Assembly: GCF_001189365.1 (NCBI RefSeq)
Contig: NZ_LFJJ01000093.1
Span: 1-45,554, forward strand
DNA from: Candidatus Burkholderia verschuerenii
Lineage (GTDB): Bacteria; Pseudomonadota; Gammaproteobacteria; Burkholderiales; Burkholderiaceae
Direction: 5' to 3'
DNA: 45,554 nucleotides
Notes under the pieces: model-generated
The model's input: the letters and a program-made list of their open reading frames with translations, nothing else
What the model was told of the DNA's origin: nothing
Database searches by the model: none
Program-made: the position numbers and the translations under genes
Part shown: piece after piece, positions 6,700-15,304 of the stretch
Position numbering within the stretch: the stretch's first letter is position 1
Layout: every line of letters starts with the position of its first letter

Positions 6700-7662
6700 A
6701 TGAACTACCCGAAGCCCGATATCCTGCAACTGAATCCGATTCTCGTGCCCGCCATCAACGACACATTGAACGCGCGTTACACGATGCATCGCCTGTTCGA
6801 ACAGGAGGACAAGGACGCTTATCTGCGCGAGCACGGCGCGTCGATTCGCGGCGTGATCACGGGCGAGCATACGGGCATTTCGAACGACATGATCGAGCGC
6901 TTGCCCGCGTTGAAAGTGATCGCGGTGAACGGCGTCGGCACCGATGCAGTCGATCTCGCCTTCGCGCGTTCGCGCGGCATTCCGGTGACGGCGACGTTCG
7001 GCGCGTTGACGGAAGACGTCGCCGATCTGACGATCGATCTCATCATCACCGTGTTGCGCGAGATCGTGCCGGGCCATGACTTCGTGCGCGATGCAAAGTG
7101 GCCTGAATTCCCGAGTCCGAGTGCGATTCCGTTGTCGCGTCGTTTCAGCGGCAAGCGCGTGGGCATCGTCGGTCTCGGCAAGGTGGGACGCGCGATCGCC
7201 AAGCGCGCGGCGGCATTCGATTGTCCCGTCGCTTACACCGATGTGCGCAGCATGGACGATGTGGCGTATCGCTTCGCGCCCGATCTGCTGACGCTCGCGC
7301 GAGAGAGCGACATCCTCGTGCTCGCGGCCGCTGCGGACAAGGCGCAGGGCATCATCAACGCGGCCGTGCTCGATGCGCTGGGCCGCGACGGCTATCTCAT
7401 CAATATCGCGCGCGGCAAGCTGGTGGTCGAAAGCGATCTGGTCGAAGCGCTGCAGGGCGGCGTGATCGCGGGCGCGGGCCTCGATGTATTCGTCGATGAA
7501 CCCAATGTGCCCGCCGAACTGTTCACGATGAATCGCGTCGTGTTGCAGGCGCATCGCGCGAGCGCGACGGTGGAATCGCGCACGGCGATGGGCGAGATGG
7601 TGCTCGCGAGTCTTGCGCAGGCTTTGGCAGGCGAGCGTCCCGAAGGCAGTCTCACGACCTGA
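6700..7662 (+). CDS. 2-hydroxyacid dehydrogenase, NAD(P)-dependent (hydroxypyruvate/glyoxylate reductase type)
   Basis: 320 aa, cytoplasmic. It reversibly reduces a 2-oxoacid to a D-2-hydroxyacid. The nucleotide-binding Rossmann motif is GIVGLGKVGRAIAKRA near residue 155. Catalytic residues expected for the family are all visible: Arg in LINIARGKLVVESDL (about 237), Glu in DVFVDEPNVP (about 266) and His in VVLQAHRASATVESR (about 284). The start ATG follows AAGGAG. It is divergent from a sugar-acid MFS transporter and followed by a LysR gene, which suggests a transport, oxidation and regulation unit for a hydroxy acid. The exact substrate cannot be read from sequence. Confidence 0.9.
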   Translation: MNYPKPDILQLNPILVPAINDTLNARYTMHRLFEQEDKDAYLREHGASIRGVITGEHTGISNDMIERLPALKVIAVNGVGTDAVDLAFARSRGIPVTATFGALTEDVADLTIDLIITVLREIVPGHDFVRDAKWPEFPSPSAIPLSRRFSGKRVGIVGLGKVGRAIAKRAAAFDCPVAYTDVRSMDDVAYRFAPDLLTLARESDILVLAAAADKAQGIINAAVLDALGRDGYLINIARGKLVVESDLVEALQGGVIAGAGLDVFVDEPNVPAELFTMNRVVLQAHRASATVESRTAMGEMVLASLAQALAGERPEGSLTT

Positions 7663-7724
7663 TCCATGTCGCGCACGAGCGTCGAACATATAATGATCGG
7701 CTAATCCGCCTACGTCGATTACGA

Positions 7725-8621
7725 ATGCTCGATCTCGGACAAGTGCGTTGCTTCGTCGCCGCCGCGACGGAGCTGAATTTCCGGCGCGCAGCGGCGTTGC
7801 TGAACATGACTCAGCCGTCGCTCAACCGCCAGATTCATCTGCTCGAAGAAAACCTCGGCGTGAAGCTGTTCGAGCGCATCGGTCGCACGGTCAAGCTCAC
7901 GACCGAAGGGCGCGTGTTTCTCGCGGATGCCTCGCGTCTGCTGAGCATCGCGGAGCAGGCGGAAAGCACGGTACGTCGCGCGAGCAAGGGCACGACGGGC
8001 CGCGTGCGGCTCGGATTTACCGGCGCGGCGGGCTACGAACTCATCCCCGAACTGTTGATGGCCGCGAAGCACGCGTTGCCCGATATCGACGTCGTGCTAC
8101 TCGAACTCGTGTCCGTCGCGCAGATCGAGGCGTTTGCGGCGAAGGCCATCGACCTCGGTTTCCTGCGGCCTTTGCCTTCGCGTCAACCGCTCGAATTTTT
8201 GCTCGTCGATAAAGAGCCGATGATCGTCGCGCTGCCCGCGGGTCATGCGTTATGCCGCTTCGACGAAATCGAACTCGCGCAACTGGACGATCAGGCGTTC
8301 ATCATGCATTCGCCCACGCACGGCAAGTATTTCTACGAGCGCATCATGGGCATGTTCACGACGACGGACGTGAAGCCGCAATTCACGCAATACATCGATC
8401 AGACGCCCACGATTCTTTCGCTCGTGCGCGCAGGCTTGGGCGTCAGCATCCTGCCGTTTTCCTCGCAACGATTTCATTACGACAATGTGGAGTTCAGGCG
8501 CATTGCCGGCCAATCCGTGCAGGCTGAAATGAGCATGGCCTGGCGCGCGGATCAGGACAATCCCGCCGTCACCGCGTTCAGGCTGATGGCGGCGGAGCAT
8601 TTCGCGAGCAAGACGCGTTAG
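7725..8621 (+). CDS. LysR-family transcriptional regulator
   Basis: 298 aa. The N-terminal winged helix-turn-helix spans residues 1-60 (LGQVRCFVAAATELNFRRAA, MTQPSLNRQIHLLEENLGVK, LFERIGRTVKLTTEGRVFL). The C-terminal two-lobed effector domain begins near residue 90 with GRVRLGFTGAAGYELIPELL. It resembles the BenM/CatM-like group. These proteins bind as tetramers and activate in response to a pathway metabolite. Candidate targets are the MFS/dehydrogenase divergent promoter and its own promoter. Its stop codon overlaps the end of the convergent aminotransferase gene by 3 bases (8619-8620 shared within the two stops). Confidence 0.92.
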   Translation: MLDLGQVRCFVAAATELNFRRAAALLNMTQPSLNRQIHLLEENLGVKLFERIGRTVKLTTEGRVFLADASRLLSIAEQAESTVRRASKGTTGRVRLGFTGAAGYELIPELLMAAKHALPDIDVVLLELVSVAQIEAFAAKAIDLGFLRPLPSRQPLEFLLVDKEPMIVALPAGHALCRFDEIELAQLDDQAFIMHSPTHGKYFYERIMGMFTTTDVKPQFTQYIDQTPTILSLVRAGLGVSILPFSSQRFHYDNVEFRRIAGQSVQAEMSMAWRADQDNPAVTAFRLMAAEHFASKTR

Positions 8622-9988
8622 CGGCTTTTTATAGCGTGCGCGGTCTTGTCGATGGCGCGCCGTGCCTTCTCCACGATCTCGTCGATTTCCGCATGCGTGA
8701 TGATCAGCGGCGGCGACAGCAACATGCGATCGTGGCTTGCGCGCATGACGAGGCCATCGTCGAAGCAGAAGTCGCGGCATAACGTGCCGACGTCGTCCGC
8801 ATTTGCGAAGCGCTTGCGTGTCGTGCGATCTTCCGCGAGTTAAATGCCCGCGACGAGTCCTGCGCCGACGACTTCGCCGACAATCGCATGATCGCTCAAC
8901 GCCTCGCGCAAACGCCGCTGAAAATACGGCCCGATATCGCGTTTGACGCGTTCGACGATGCCTTCATCGCGCATCAATTTCAGATTGGCCACCGCGACCG
9001 CCGCCGCCACCGGATGCCCCGAATACGTGAAGCCGTGATTGAACTCACCGCCTTCGACGATCGCATCCGCGATACGCTGATTAAGACCGACCGCGCCCAT
9101 CGGCACATAGCCGCTCGTAAGGCCCTTGGCCATCGTGATGAGATCCGGTTCGAAGCCGAAGTGTCGATGCGCGAACCATTCGCCCGTTCGACCGAAACCG
9201 CCGATCACTTCATCGGCGATCAACAGGACATCGTGCTTGCGACAGATGCGTTCGATCTCCGCCCAATAGTTCGCGGACGGAAAGATCACGCCGCCCGCGC
9301 CTTGAAACGGCTCGCCGATAAAAGCCGCGACATTCTCCGCGCCGAGTTCGAGGATCTTCGTTTCGAGCTGACGCGCGCGTTCGAGCCCGAACGTTTCTTC
9401 GCTCAGCGTGCCGCCCTCGCCGAACCAATACGGCTGATCGATATGCGCAACATGTTCCATTTTCGATGGCATCTGCTCGTGCATATAGCTCATGCCGCCG
9501 AGCGTCGCGCCAGCGATCGTGGAGCCATGATAGGCGTTGTTCCGCGCGATCACATATCGCTTCGACGATTGCCCTTGCAAAGCCCAATAGCGATGCACGA
9601 TGCGCAGCGCCATATCGTTCGCCTCCGATCCGCTATTGCAATAGACGAAGCGTTCGAACGGCGACGCGATCTCCGCCAGCAAGGCCGATAACTCGATCAC
9701 CGGTGGATGCGTGGTCTTGAAAAACGCCTTGTAGTAGGGCAATTCGCACAGTTGCGCGTAAGCGGCATCGGCGAGTTCGCGTCGTCCGTAACCGACGTTC
9801 ACGCACCAGAGTCCCGCCATGCCGTCAATCAGGCGCGCGCCGTCCGAGTCCCACAGATGCACGCCTTCGGCCTTCACGATGACGCGGCTTCCCGCGCGAT
9901 TGAGCGTGCCCATGTCCGAGAACGGATGAATATGATGCGCGGCGTCGAGCGCGCGGTAATGCGATGTCGAATCGAATCGGTCATTCAT
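8618..9988 (-). pseudogene. Class III PLP aminotransferase (putrescine/omega-amino acid type), internal TAA
   Basis: Full-length homology runs over 457 codons, but codon 383 is TAA (8842-8840). Before it the enzyme is intact: GMAGLWCVNVGYGRRELADA, ERFVYCNSGSEANDMALRIV, the Asp of LLIADEVIGGFGRTGEWFAH and the PLP lysine in LITMAKGLTSGYVPMGAV. After the stop, the same frame continues with LAEDRTTRKRFANADDVGTL and ends at TAA 8620-8618. Relatives read G-I-Q-L-A-E here, so a CAA-to-TAA transition is the likely lesion. A product of 382 aa would lack the last 74 residues of the C-terminal domain and is probably inactive. It lies 19 bases downstream of a gamma-glutamyl-amine ligase gene, suggesting polyamine or amine catabolism (SpuC-like). 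Confidence 0.88.
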
Positions 9989-10007
9989 GTCGTCGTCTCT
10001 GATAGCG

Positions 10008-11342
10008 TTAAACGTGCAGCAGCAAATGCTTGCGTTCCCACGAACTGATCACGCGGAAGAACGCTTCGTATTCGGTCTCCTTGAGCGTCAGATACGCGCG
10101 CACGAATTGCTCGCCGAACATCTCGGCGAGCGGTTCGCACGCGCCCATCAACGTCAGGCCTTCTTCGAGATTGCGCGGCAACTGAAACGGCAGACGATAG
10201 CCATCGCTTGCGAGCGGCGCGCTCGGTTCGAGATGTTGCGTCATGCCGAGATAGCCTGCGGCGAGCGTCGCGGCAATCGCGAGATACGGATTGCAATCCA
10301 CGCCGGGAATGCGATTTTCGATCCGTCGCGCGGCAGGCGATGCATGCGGCACGCGAAAGCCGACCGTGCGATTGTCGTAACCCCATTGCACGTTGATCGG
10401 CGCGGCCATGAAGCGCGTCAATCGACGATACGAGTTGATGTACGGCGCGAAGATCGGCATCAGCGCGGGCGTGTATTTCTGCAATCCGGCGATATAGCTG
10501 TAGAAGAGGCCGCTTGCTTGTCCATCGCGGTCGCTGAAGAGATTGCGGCCGGACTCGGCATCGACCACGCTTTGATGCACATGCATGGCCGAACCGGGTT
10601 CGTTCTCCATCGGCTTGGCCATGAAGGTCGCGTACATCTTGTGACGCAGTGCGGCTTCGCGCACGGTGCGCTTGAAGAGGAACACGCGATCGGCGAGATT
10701 GAGCGGATCGCCATGCAGAAAGTTGATTTCCATCTGCGCCGCGCCGACTTCGTGAATCAGCGTATCGACTTCGAGCTCCTGCATCTCGCAGTATTCATAA
10801 ATGTCTTCGAAGAGCGTATCGAACTCGTTCACGGCATCGATCGAATACGCCTGACGTCCCGTTTCCGCGCGGCCCGTGCGCCCGACCGGCGGCTGCAGAG
10901 GCAGATCGGGATCGCGATTGACATCGACGAGAAAGAACTCGAGCTCGGGCGCGACGACGGGACGCCAGCCTTTTGCAGCGAATTTTTGCAGCACGTCGCG
11001 CAACACGCGGCGCGGAGAAATCGCGACCGGCGTGCCGTCGAAATGCACGCAATCGTGGATCACTTGCGCGGTCGGATCGGTGGCCCAGGGAATCAGGCGG
11101 ATCGTGCTCGCATCGGGCACGCAGATCATGTCGGGATCGGTGATGCCGCTGAAGGTGCCGTCGTCGGGGTAATCGCCGGTGACGGTCTGCATCATCACGG
11201 CTTGCGACAAACGCATCGCTTCGCCCGATTCGAACTTACTGCGCGGAATGATCTTGCCGCGGGCGGTGCCGGCCATATCGGGAATGATGGCCTCGATTTC
11301 GGTGATGTGATGTTTTCGCAGGAATTCGTCGATGCGTTCCAT
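10008..11342 (-). CDS. Glutamine-synthetase-like gamma-glutamyl-amine (putrescine) ligase
   Basis: 444 aa starting MERIDEFLRKHHITEIEAII; an in-frame ATG 20 codons further out gives an unlikely extension. It is a glutamine synthetase superfamily protein joining L-glutamate to an amine with ATP. Catalytic-domain marks are VVAPELEFFLVDV (metal-binding Glu), VGAAQMEINFLHGDP, NEPGSAMHVHQSV (catalytic His region), the ATP-site WGYDNRTVGFRVP, and RIENRIPGVDCNPYLAIAA. The length and lack of adenylylation-site features fit the PuuA/SpuI (GlnA-III) group rather than housekeeping GlnA. It probably forms an operon with the broken class III aminotransferase 19 bases downstream. Putrescine as the amine is inferred from context. 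Confidence 0.88.
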   Translation of the reverse strand: MERIDEFLRKHHITEIEAIIPDMAGTARGKIIPRSKFESGEAMRLSQAVMMQTVTGDYPDDGTFSGITDPDMICVPDASTIRLIPWATDPTAQVIHDCVHFDGTPVAISPRRVLRDVLQKFAAKGWRPVVAPELEFFLVDVNRDPDLPLQPPVGRTGRAETGRQAYSIDAVNEFDTLFEDIYEYCEMQELEVDTLIHEVGAAQMEINFLHGDPLNLADRVFLFKRTVREAALRHKMYATFMAKPMENEPGSAMHVHQSVVDAESGRNLFSDRDGQASGLFYSYIAGLQKYTPALMPIFAPYINSYRRLTRFMAAPINVQWGYDNRTVGFRVPHASPAARRIENRIPGVDCNPYLAIAATLAAGYLGMTQHLEPSAPLASDGYRLPFQLPRNLEEGLTLMGACEPLAEMFGEQFVRAYLTLKETEYEAFFRVISSWERKHLLLHV

Positions 11343-11876
11343 GTGTGTCTCTCGTTTCCTGGGTTTCGAAAGGGCGAACGCGCCCACGGCCTTCGCAAGC
11401 AATGCGAAGGCGCGAAAATGAGGACGAACGTCGTCACGCGCGCGAGCGCACGGACGTGTCAGTCAGGGGAATAAACGAAACGGGAGGAGGCGCTACGGCA
11501 GCAGCGAAGCCGCACCGACGCAATGCACGGCGATGAACGCGCGCGCGGCAACATTGCGACGACGCACGCTGCGGCGTGACAGGATGATGAAATTCGACGT
11601 TACGCGGCTTTGGTCGGGATGCATGCCGCGGCGATTGGTGCTGGAGCGTGCGCTCCGCTTGACCAGAGGGCCTTGGACTCTCACGATTGCACTCGTTTGG
11701 CGAGATTGGACTGCGGATGGGGACGTCGTTTCTGACAATCGCCCTGCGAACAGGATATACGAGTCATCAGATGCGTCAAGACGCGTTTTCCTTAGGGCTT
11801 TTTTAGACGCATCGGGACGGCAAGCGCATTTAACCGATAATGTCGGCTCTTTCGCACCCGCACCGCGCTTTAGCCG
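11343..11876. other. 534-bp intergenic region between divergent operons; two RNA-structure candidates
   Basis: No convincing gene is seen. Near the ligase start, GCCTTCGCA (11389-11397) and TGCGAAGGC (11403-11411) form a 9-bp hairpin with a 5-base loop in that mRNA's leader. Toward the permease, GATGCGTC (11770-11777) can pair with adjacent GACGC (11780-11784) or with GACGCATC (11806-11813), which are mutually exclusive folds with a six-T run at about 11799-11804. Promoters for both operons must lie here, but I cannot place them. Confidence 0.4.
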
Positions 11877-13754
11877 ATGTTCGCCAACCTTCTCGTCCAG
11901 CTCGTCAACGGTCTCGCCGATGCCTGCGCGCTCTTTCTGGTCGCCTCCGGCCTGTCGCTGATCTTCGGCGTCACGCGCATCGTGAATTTCGCGCACGGCT
12001 CGCTCTATATGCTCGGCATGTATGTCGCGACCAGCCTGACGAGCCGCTTCGGTGGAAGCGTCGCGGGCTTTTGGGCGTCGATCGTCGGTGCGGCGGCGGT
12101 GATCGGCGTGTTGGGCGCGGTGATCGAAGTGGGCGTGCTGAGGCGCATCTATCGCGCGCCCGAGTTGTTTCATCTGCTGGCAACATTCGCGCTCGTGCTG
12201 ATTTTCCGCGATGCCGCGCTCTACATCTGGGGACCGGAAGACCGATTCGGTCCGCGTGCGCCGCATCTCGCGGGCGCGGTGCAATGGCTCGGTCACGCGT
12301 TGCCGACCTACGATCTTGCGTTGATCGCAATCGGTCCGCTGGTGCTCGCGTCGCTCTGGTATGCGTTGACGCGCACGCGATGGGGCACGCTCGTGCGCGC
12401 CGCGAGCATCGACCGCGACATGCTCGGCGCGCTCGGCGTAAATCAGGCGTGGCTCTTTACCGGCGTCTTCTTCGTCGGCGCGTTTCTCGCGGGTTTGGGC
12501 GGCGCGTTGCAGATGCCGCGCATGTCCGCGAATCTGTCGCTCGATCTCGATACCATCGGCAACGCGTTCGTGGTTGTTGTGGTCGGCGGCATGGGCTCGA
12601 TTCCGGGCGCGTTCGTCGCCGCCTTGCTGATCGCCGAGATCAAGGCGCTGTGTATCGGCATCGGACATGTATCGATGTTCGGCATCGACTTCTCGTTGTC
12701 GAAGTTCACGCTGGTCGCCGAATTCGTCGTGGTGGCCGTGGTGCTCGTGTTGCGTCCGTGGGACCTGTTCGGCAGGCCGCAAGCGATCGCCCGTTCAGCC
12801 GCGCCCGCCGATACACCTTTGCGTCCCTTCACGCGACGCGGCAAGCTCGCCGCGAGCATCGTCGTGTTGCTGCTCGCGCTCGCGCCGTTGTTCGCCGATG
12901 CGTTTCCCTACATGCCCGTGCTGATGGTCGAGATCATGATCGCCGCGCTGTTCGCCGCGAGCCTGCATTTCATCATGGGACCGGGCGGCATGCATTCGTT
13001 CGGGCACGCCGCGTATTTCGGGCTCGGCGCTTACGGCGCGGCCTTGTTTCTGAAGGTCTTCGCCTTGCCGATGGAAGCCGCGCTCGTGCTCGGTCCGCTG
13101 ATCGCGGGTGTGGGCGCGCTGGTGTTCGGCTGGTTCTGCGTGCGGCTATCGGGCGTCTATCTCGCGATGCTCACGCTCGCGTTCGCGCAGATCGTCTGGT
13201 CCGTCATCTATCAGTGGGATGCGGTGACGGGCGGCAGCAACGGCATCCTCGGTCTATGGCCTGCGCCGTGGCTGTCGTCGCCGGTCGCGTATTACTACGT
13301 GACGCTGGCGATGGGCATCGTCGGCGTGCTGCTGTTGCGGCGCATGCTGTTCGCGCCGCTCGGCCTCGCGATGCGCGCGGGCCGCGATTCGCCCTTGCGC
13401 GCCGAAGCCATCGGTATCGACGTGGCGCGCGTGCAATGGGTTGCGTTCGTCGTCGCCGCGCTCATATGCGGGCTCGCCGGATCTTTGTACGCGTTCTCGA
13501 AAGGCAATATCTCGCCCGATGTGATCAGCGTGGCGCGTTCCGTCGACGGTCTCGTGATGGTGCTGCTCGGCGGCATTCAGACGCTCGTCGGACCGCTGGC
13601 CGGCGCGGCCGTTTTTACGTGGCTGCAAGATACCGTCGCGCGTCAGACCGATTACTGGCAGGCGCTGCTCGGCGCGGCCATTTTGCTGCTCGTGATCGCG
13701 TTTCCGCAAGGCATCGTGGGCTTCGTGCGTAGCCGTTTCGCGGAGGCCGAATGA
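11877..13754 (+). CDS. Fused LivH-LivM type ABC transporter permease
   Basis: 625 aa. Two permeases of the branched-chain amino acid (HAAT) ABC family are joined in one chain. Residues 1 to about 295 are LivH-like (LVNGLADACALFLVASGLSL, IVNFAHGSLYMLGMYVATSL, VVVVVGGMGSIPGAFVAALL). After a linker (about 295-325, PLRPFTRRGKLAA), residues 325-620 are LivM-like (FIMGPGGMHSFGHAAYFGLG, RAIGID-type segment AEAIGIDVARVQWVAFVVAA, VMVLLGGIQTLVGPLAGAAV). Normally these are separate proteins forming a heterodimeric channel; the fusion fixes a 1:1 ratio. The stop overlaps the livG-like start. Substrate is unknown; this family also carries urea and amides. Confidence 0.9.
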   Translation: MFANLLVQLVNGLADACALFLVASGLSLIFGVTRIVNFAHGSLYMLGMYVATSLTSRFGGSVAGFWASIVGAAAVIGVLGAVIEVGVLRRIYRAPELFHLLATFALVLIFRDAALYIWGPEDRFGPRAPHLAGAVQWLGHALPTYDLALIAIGPLVLASLWYALTRTRWGTLVRAASIDRDMLGALGVNQAWLFTGVFFVGAFLAGLGGALQMPRMSANLSLDLDTIGNAFVVVVVGGMGSIPGAFVAALLIAEIKALCIGIGHVSMFGIDFSLSKFTLVAEFVVVAVVLVLRPWDLFGRPQAIARSAAPADTPLRPFTRRGKLAASIVVLLLALAPLFADAFPYMPVLMVEIMIAALFAASLHFIMGPGGMHSFGHAAYFGLGAYGAALFLKVFALPMEAALVLGPLIAGVGALVFGWFCVRLSGVYLAMLTLAFAQIVWSVIYQWDAVTGGSNGILGLWPAPWLSSPVAYYYVTLAMGIVGVLLLRRMLFAPLGLAMRAGRDSPLRAEAIGIDVARVQWVAFVVAALICGLAGSLYAFSKGNISPDVISVARSVDGLVMVLLGGIQTLVGPLAGAAVFTWLQDTVARQTDYWQALLGAAILLLVIAFPQGIVGFVRSRFAEAE

Positions 13755-14536
13755 GTCTCCTGCGTATCGAATCCCTGTCGAAGTCCTTCGACGGCGTGAA
13801 GGCGGTCGACGGCGTATCGTTCGATCTCGAAGCAGGGCAGTTGCTCGCGCTGATCGGCCCGAACGGCGCGGGAAAATCGACCTGCTTCAACATGATCAAC
13901 GGACAACTGACGCCGACTTCAGGCTCGATCCGTTTCGACGGACACGAACTGGCGGGCAAGCGTCCGCGCGACATATGGCGGCTCGGCGTCGGCCGAACGT
14001 TTCAAATCGCCGCGACCTTCAATTCGATGACGGTCCTCGAAAACGTGCAGATGGCGCTGCTCTCGCACGAACGGCGCGTGTTCAGTCTCTTCGGCCGCGT
14101 CGCGTCATGGCGTGCCGACGATGCGCTCGCCTTGCTCGATCTCGTCGGCATAGCATCGCACGCGAAGCGCAGTTGCGCGGTGCTCGCGTATGGCGATGTC
14201 AAGCGCGTGGAACTCGCCATCGCGCTCGCCAATGCGCCGAAGCTGCTGTTGATGGACGAACCCACCGCGGGCATGGCGCCGCAAGAGCGCAACGAACTCA
14301 TGGCGCTGACCGCGCGGCTCGCGAAACAGCGCAACATCGGCGTGTTGTTTACGGAGCACAGCATGGACGTGGTGTTCGAATACGCGGACCGCCTGATCGT
14401 GCTCGCGCGCGGACGTCTGATCGCGCAAGGCGACGCGAACACCATCCGCAACGATGCACGCGTGCGCGAGGTCTATCTCGGCACGGGCGCATCGTTCGCG
14501 CCGCGCGCGATGCTGAACGACGGAGACGCATCATGA
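13751..14536 (+). CDS. LivG-type ABC transporter ATP-binding protein
   Basis: 261 aa cytoplasmic ATPase of the HAAT importer. Walker A is GPNGAGKST (about residues 36-44), the Q-loop region is RTFQIAATFNSMTVLENVQM, the signature is the degenerate LAYGDVKRVELAIALA (about 149-164), and Walker B is LLLMDEPTAGMAPQERNELM with the H-loop in LFTEHSMDVVFEYADR. The degenerate signature is usual in some LivG branches, so I do not count it as damage. The ATG overlaps the permease stop and the TGA overlaps the next start, so translation is coupled. It needs LivF as partner, and that gene is broken here. Confidence 0.93.
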   Translation: MSLLRIESLSKSFDGVKAVDGVSFDLEAGQLLALIGPNGAGKSTCFNMINGQLTPTSGSIRFDGHELAGKRPRDIWRLGVGRTFQIAATFNSMTVLENVQMALLSHERRVFSLFGRVASWRADDALALLDLVGIASHAKRSCAVLAYGDVKRVELAIALANAPKLLLMDEPTAGMAPQERNELMALTARLAKQRNIGVLFTEHSMDVVFEYADRLIVLARGRLIAQGDANTIRNDARVREVYLGTGASFAPRAMLNDGDAS

Positions 14537-15245
14537 CGCCGCTGCTGAAAGTCGAAAGGCTCAACGCGTACTATGGCCGCGCGCAGATCCTGTTCGATGT
14601 GAGCTTCGAAGTAGGGCGCGGCGAAGTGGTCGCGCTGATGGGTCGCAACGGCGCGGGCAAGTCCACGACGATGAAGGCCATCATGAACATGATGCCGCGC
14701 AAGTCGGGCGATATCGCGTTCATGGGCGAGCGTATCGACGCGTGGCCGACGCATCGCATCGCGCGCGCGGGGCTGGGTTATGTGCCCGAGGATCGTCGCG
14801 TGTTCGGCGATCTCACGGTGATGGAAAATCTCGACACGGGCCGTCAGCCGCCGCGCGATGGCGCGCCATCATGGACGCCGAACAAGCTGTTTCGTGTGTT
14901 CCCGAATCTCGGCGAAATGCGCGAGAACGTCGCGGGTCGCGCATGAGCGGCGGCGAGCAGCAGATGCTGACGGTATCGCGCACGCTGATGGGCAATCCGC
15001 GCGTCGTGCTGCTCGACGAACCGTCGGAAGGCGTTGCGCCCGTGATCGTCGAGCAGATGGCCGATATGATTCTGGAACTGAAGCGCGAAGGCTTGTCGAT
15101 CCTTTTGTCCGAGCAGAATCTGCATTTTGCCGGACTGGTGAGCGATCGCGTCTATGTGCTGGAGAAAGGATAAGTGCGCCACGCAGGCGCTATGCACGAT
15201 TTCGTCGCTGATGATGCCGCGCGTCGCGCGTATCTCGGCGTGTGA
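14533..15245 (+). pseudogene. LivF-type ABC ATP-binding protein with a frameshift and a nonsense codon
   Basis: The first frame (from ATG 14533) has Walker A GRNGAGKST and GLGYVPEDRRVFGDLTVMEN, then ends at TGA 14944-14946 just before the ABC signature. The signature and Walker B (MSGGEQQMLTVSRTLMGNPR, VVLLDEPSEGVAP) continue in another frame from 14943. Relatives read G-R-M-S-G-G-E, so an extra GC in TCGCGCATG explains the shift. The second frame then meets TAA at 15171-15173 (EKG-stop), where relatives have EKGQ, and the residual frame VRHAGAMHDFVADDAARRAY runs on to TGA 15243-15245. That is a CAA-to-TAA change. Two independent lesions argue for true decay. Confidence 0.9.
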
Positions 15246-15304
15246 GTTTTAACTCATTCAACTATCAGGGAGCGTGATTCATAACCCACCGTGCAGGCAC
15301 GACG

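Noticed and set aside
11533-11961. A 142-codon open frame overlapping the start of the fused permease gene
   Set aside because: Arg-rich shadow composition, no domain, and it overlaps a clear gene.
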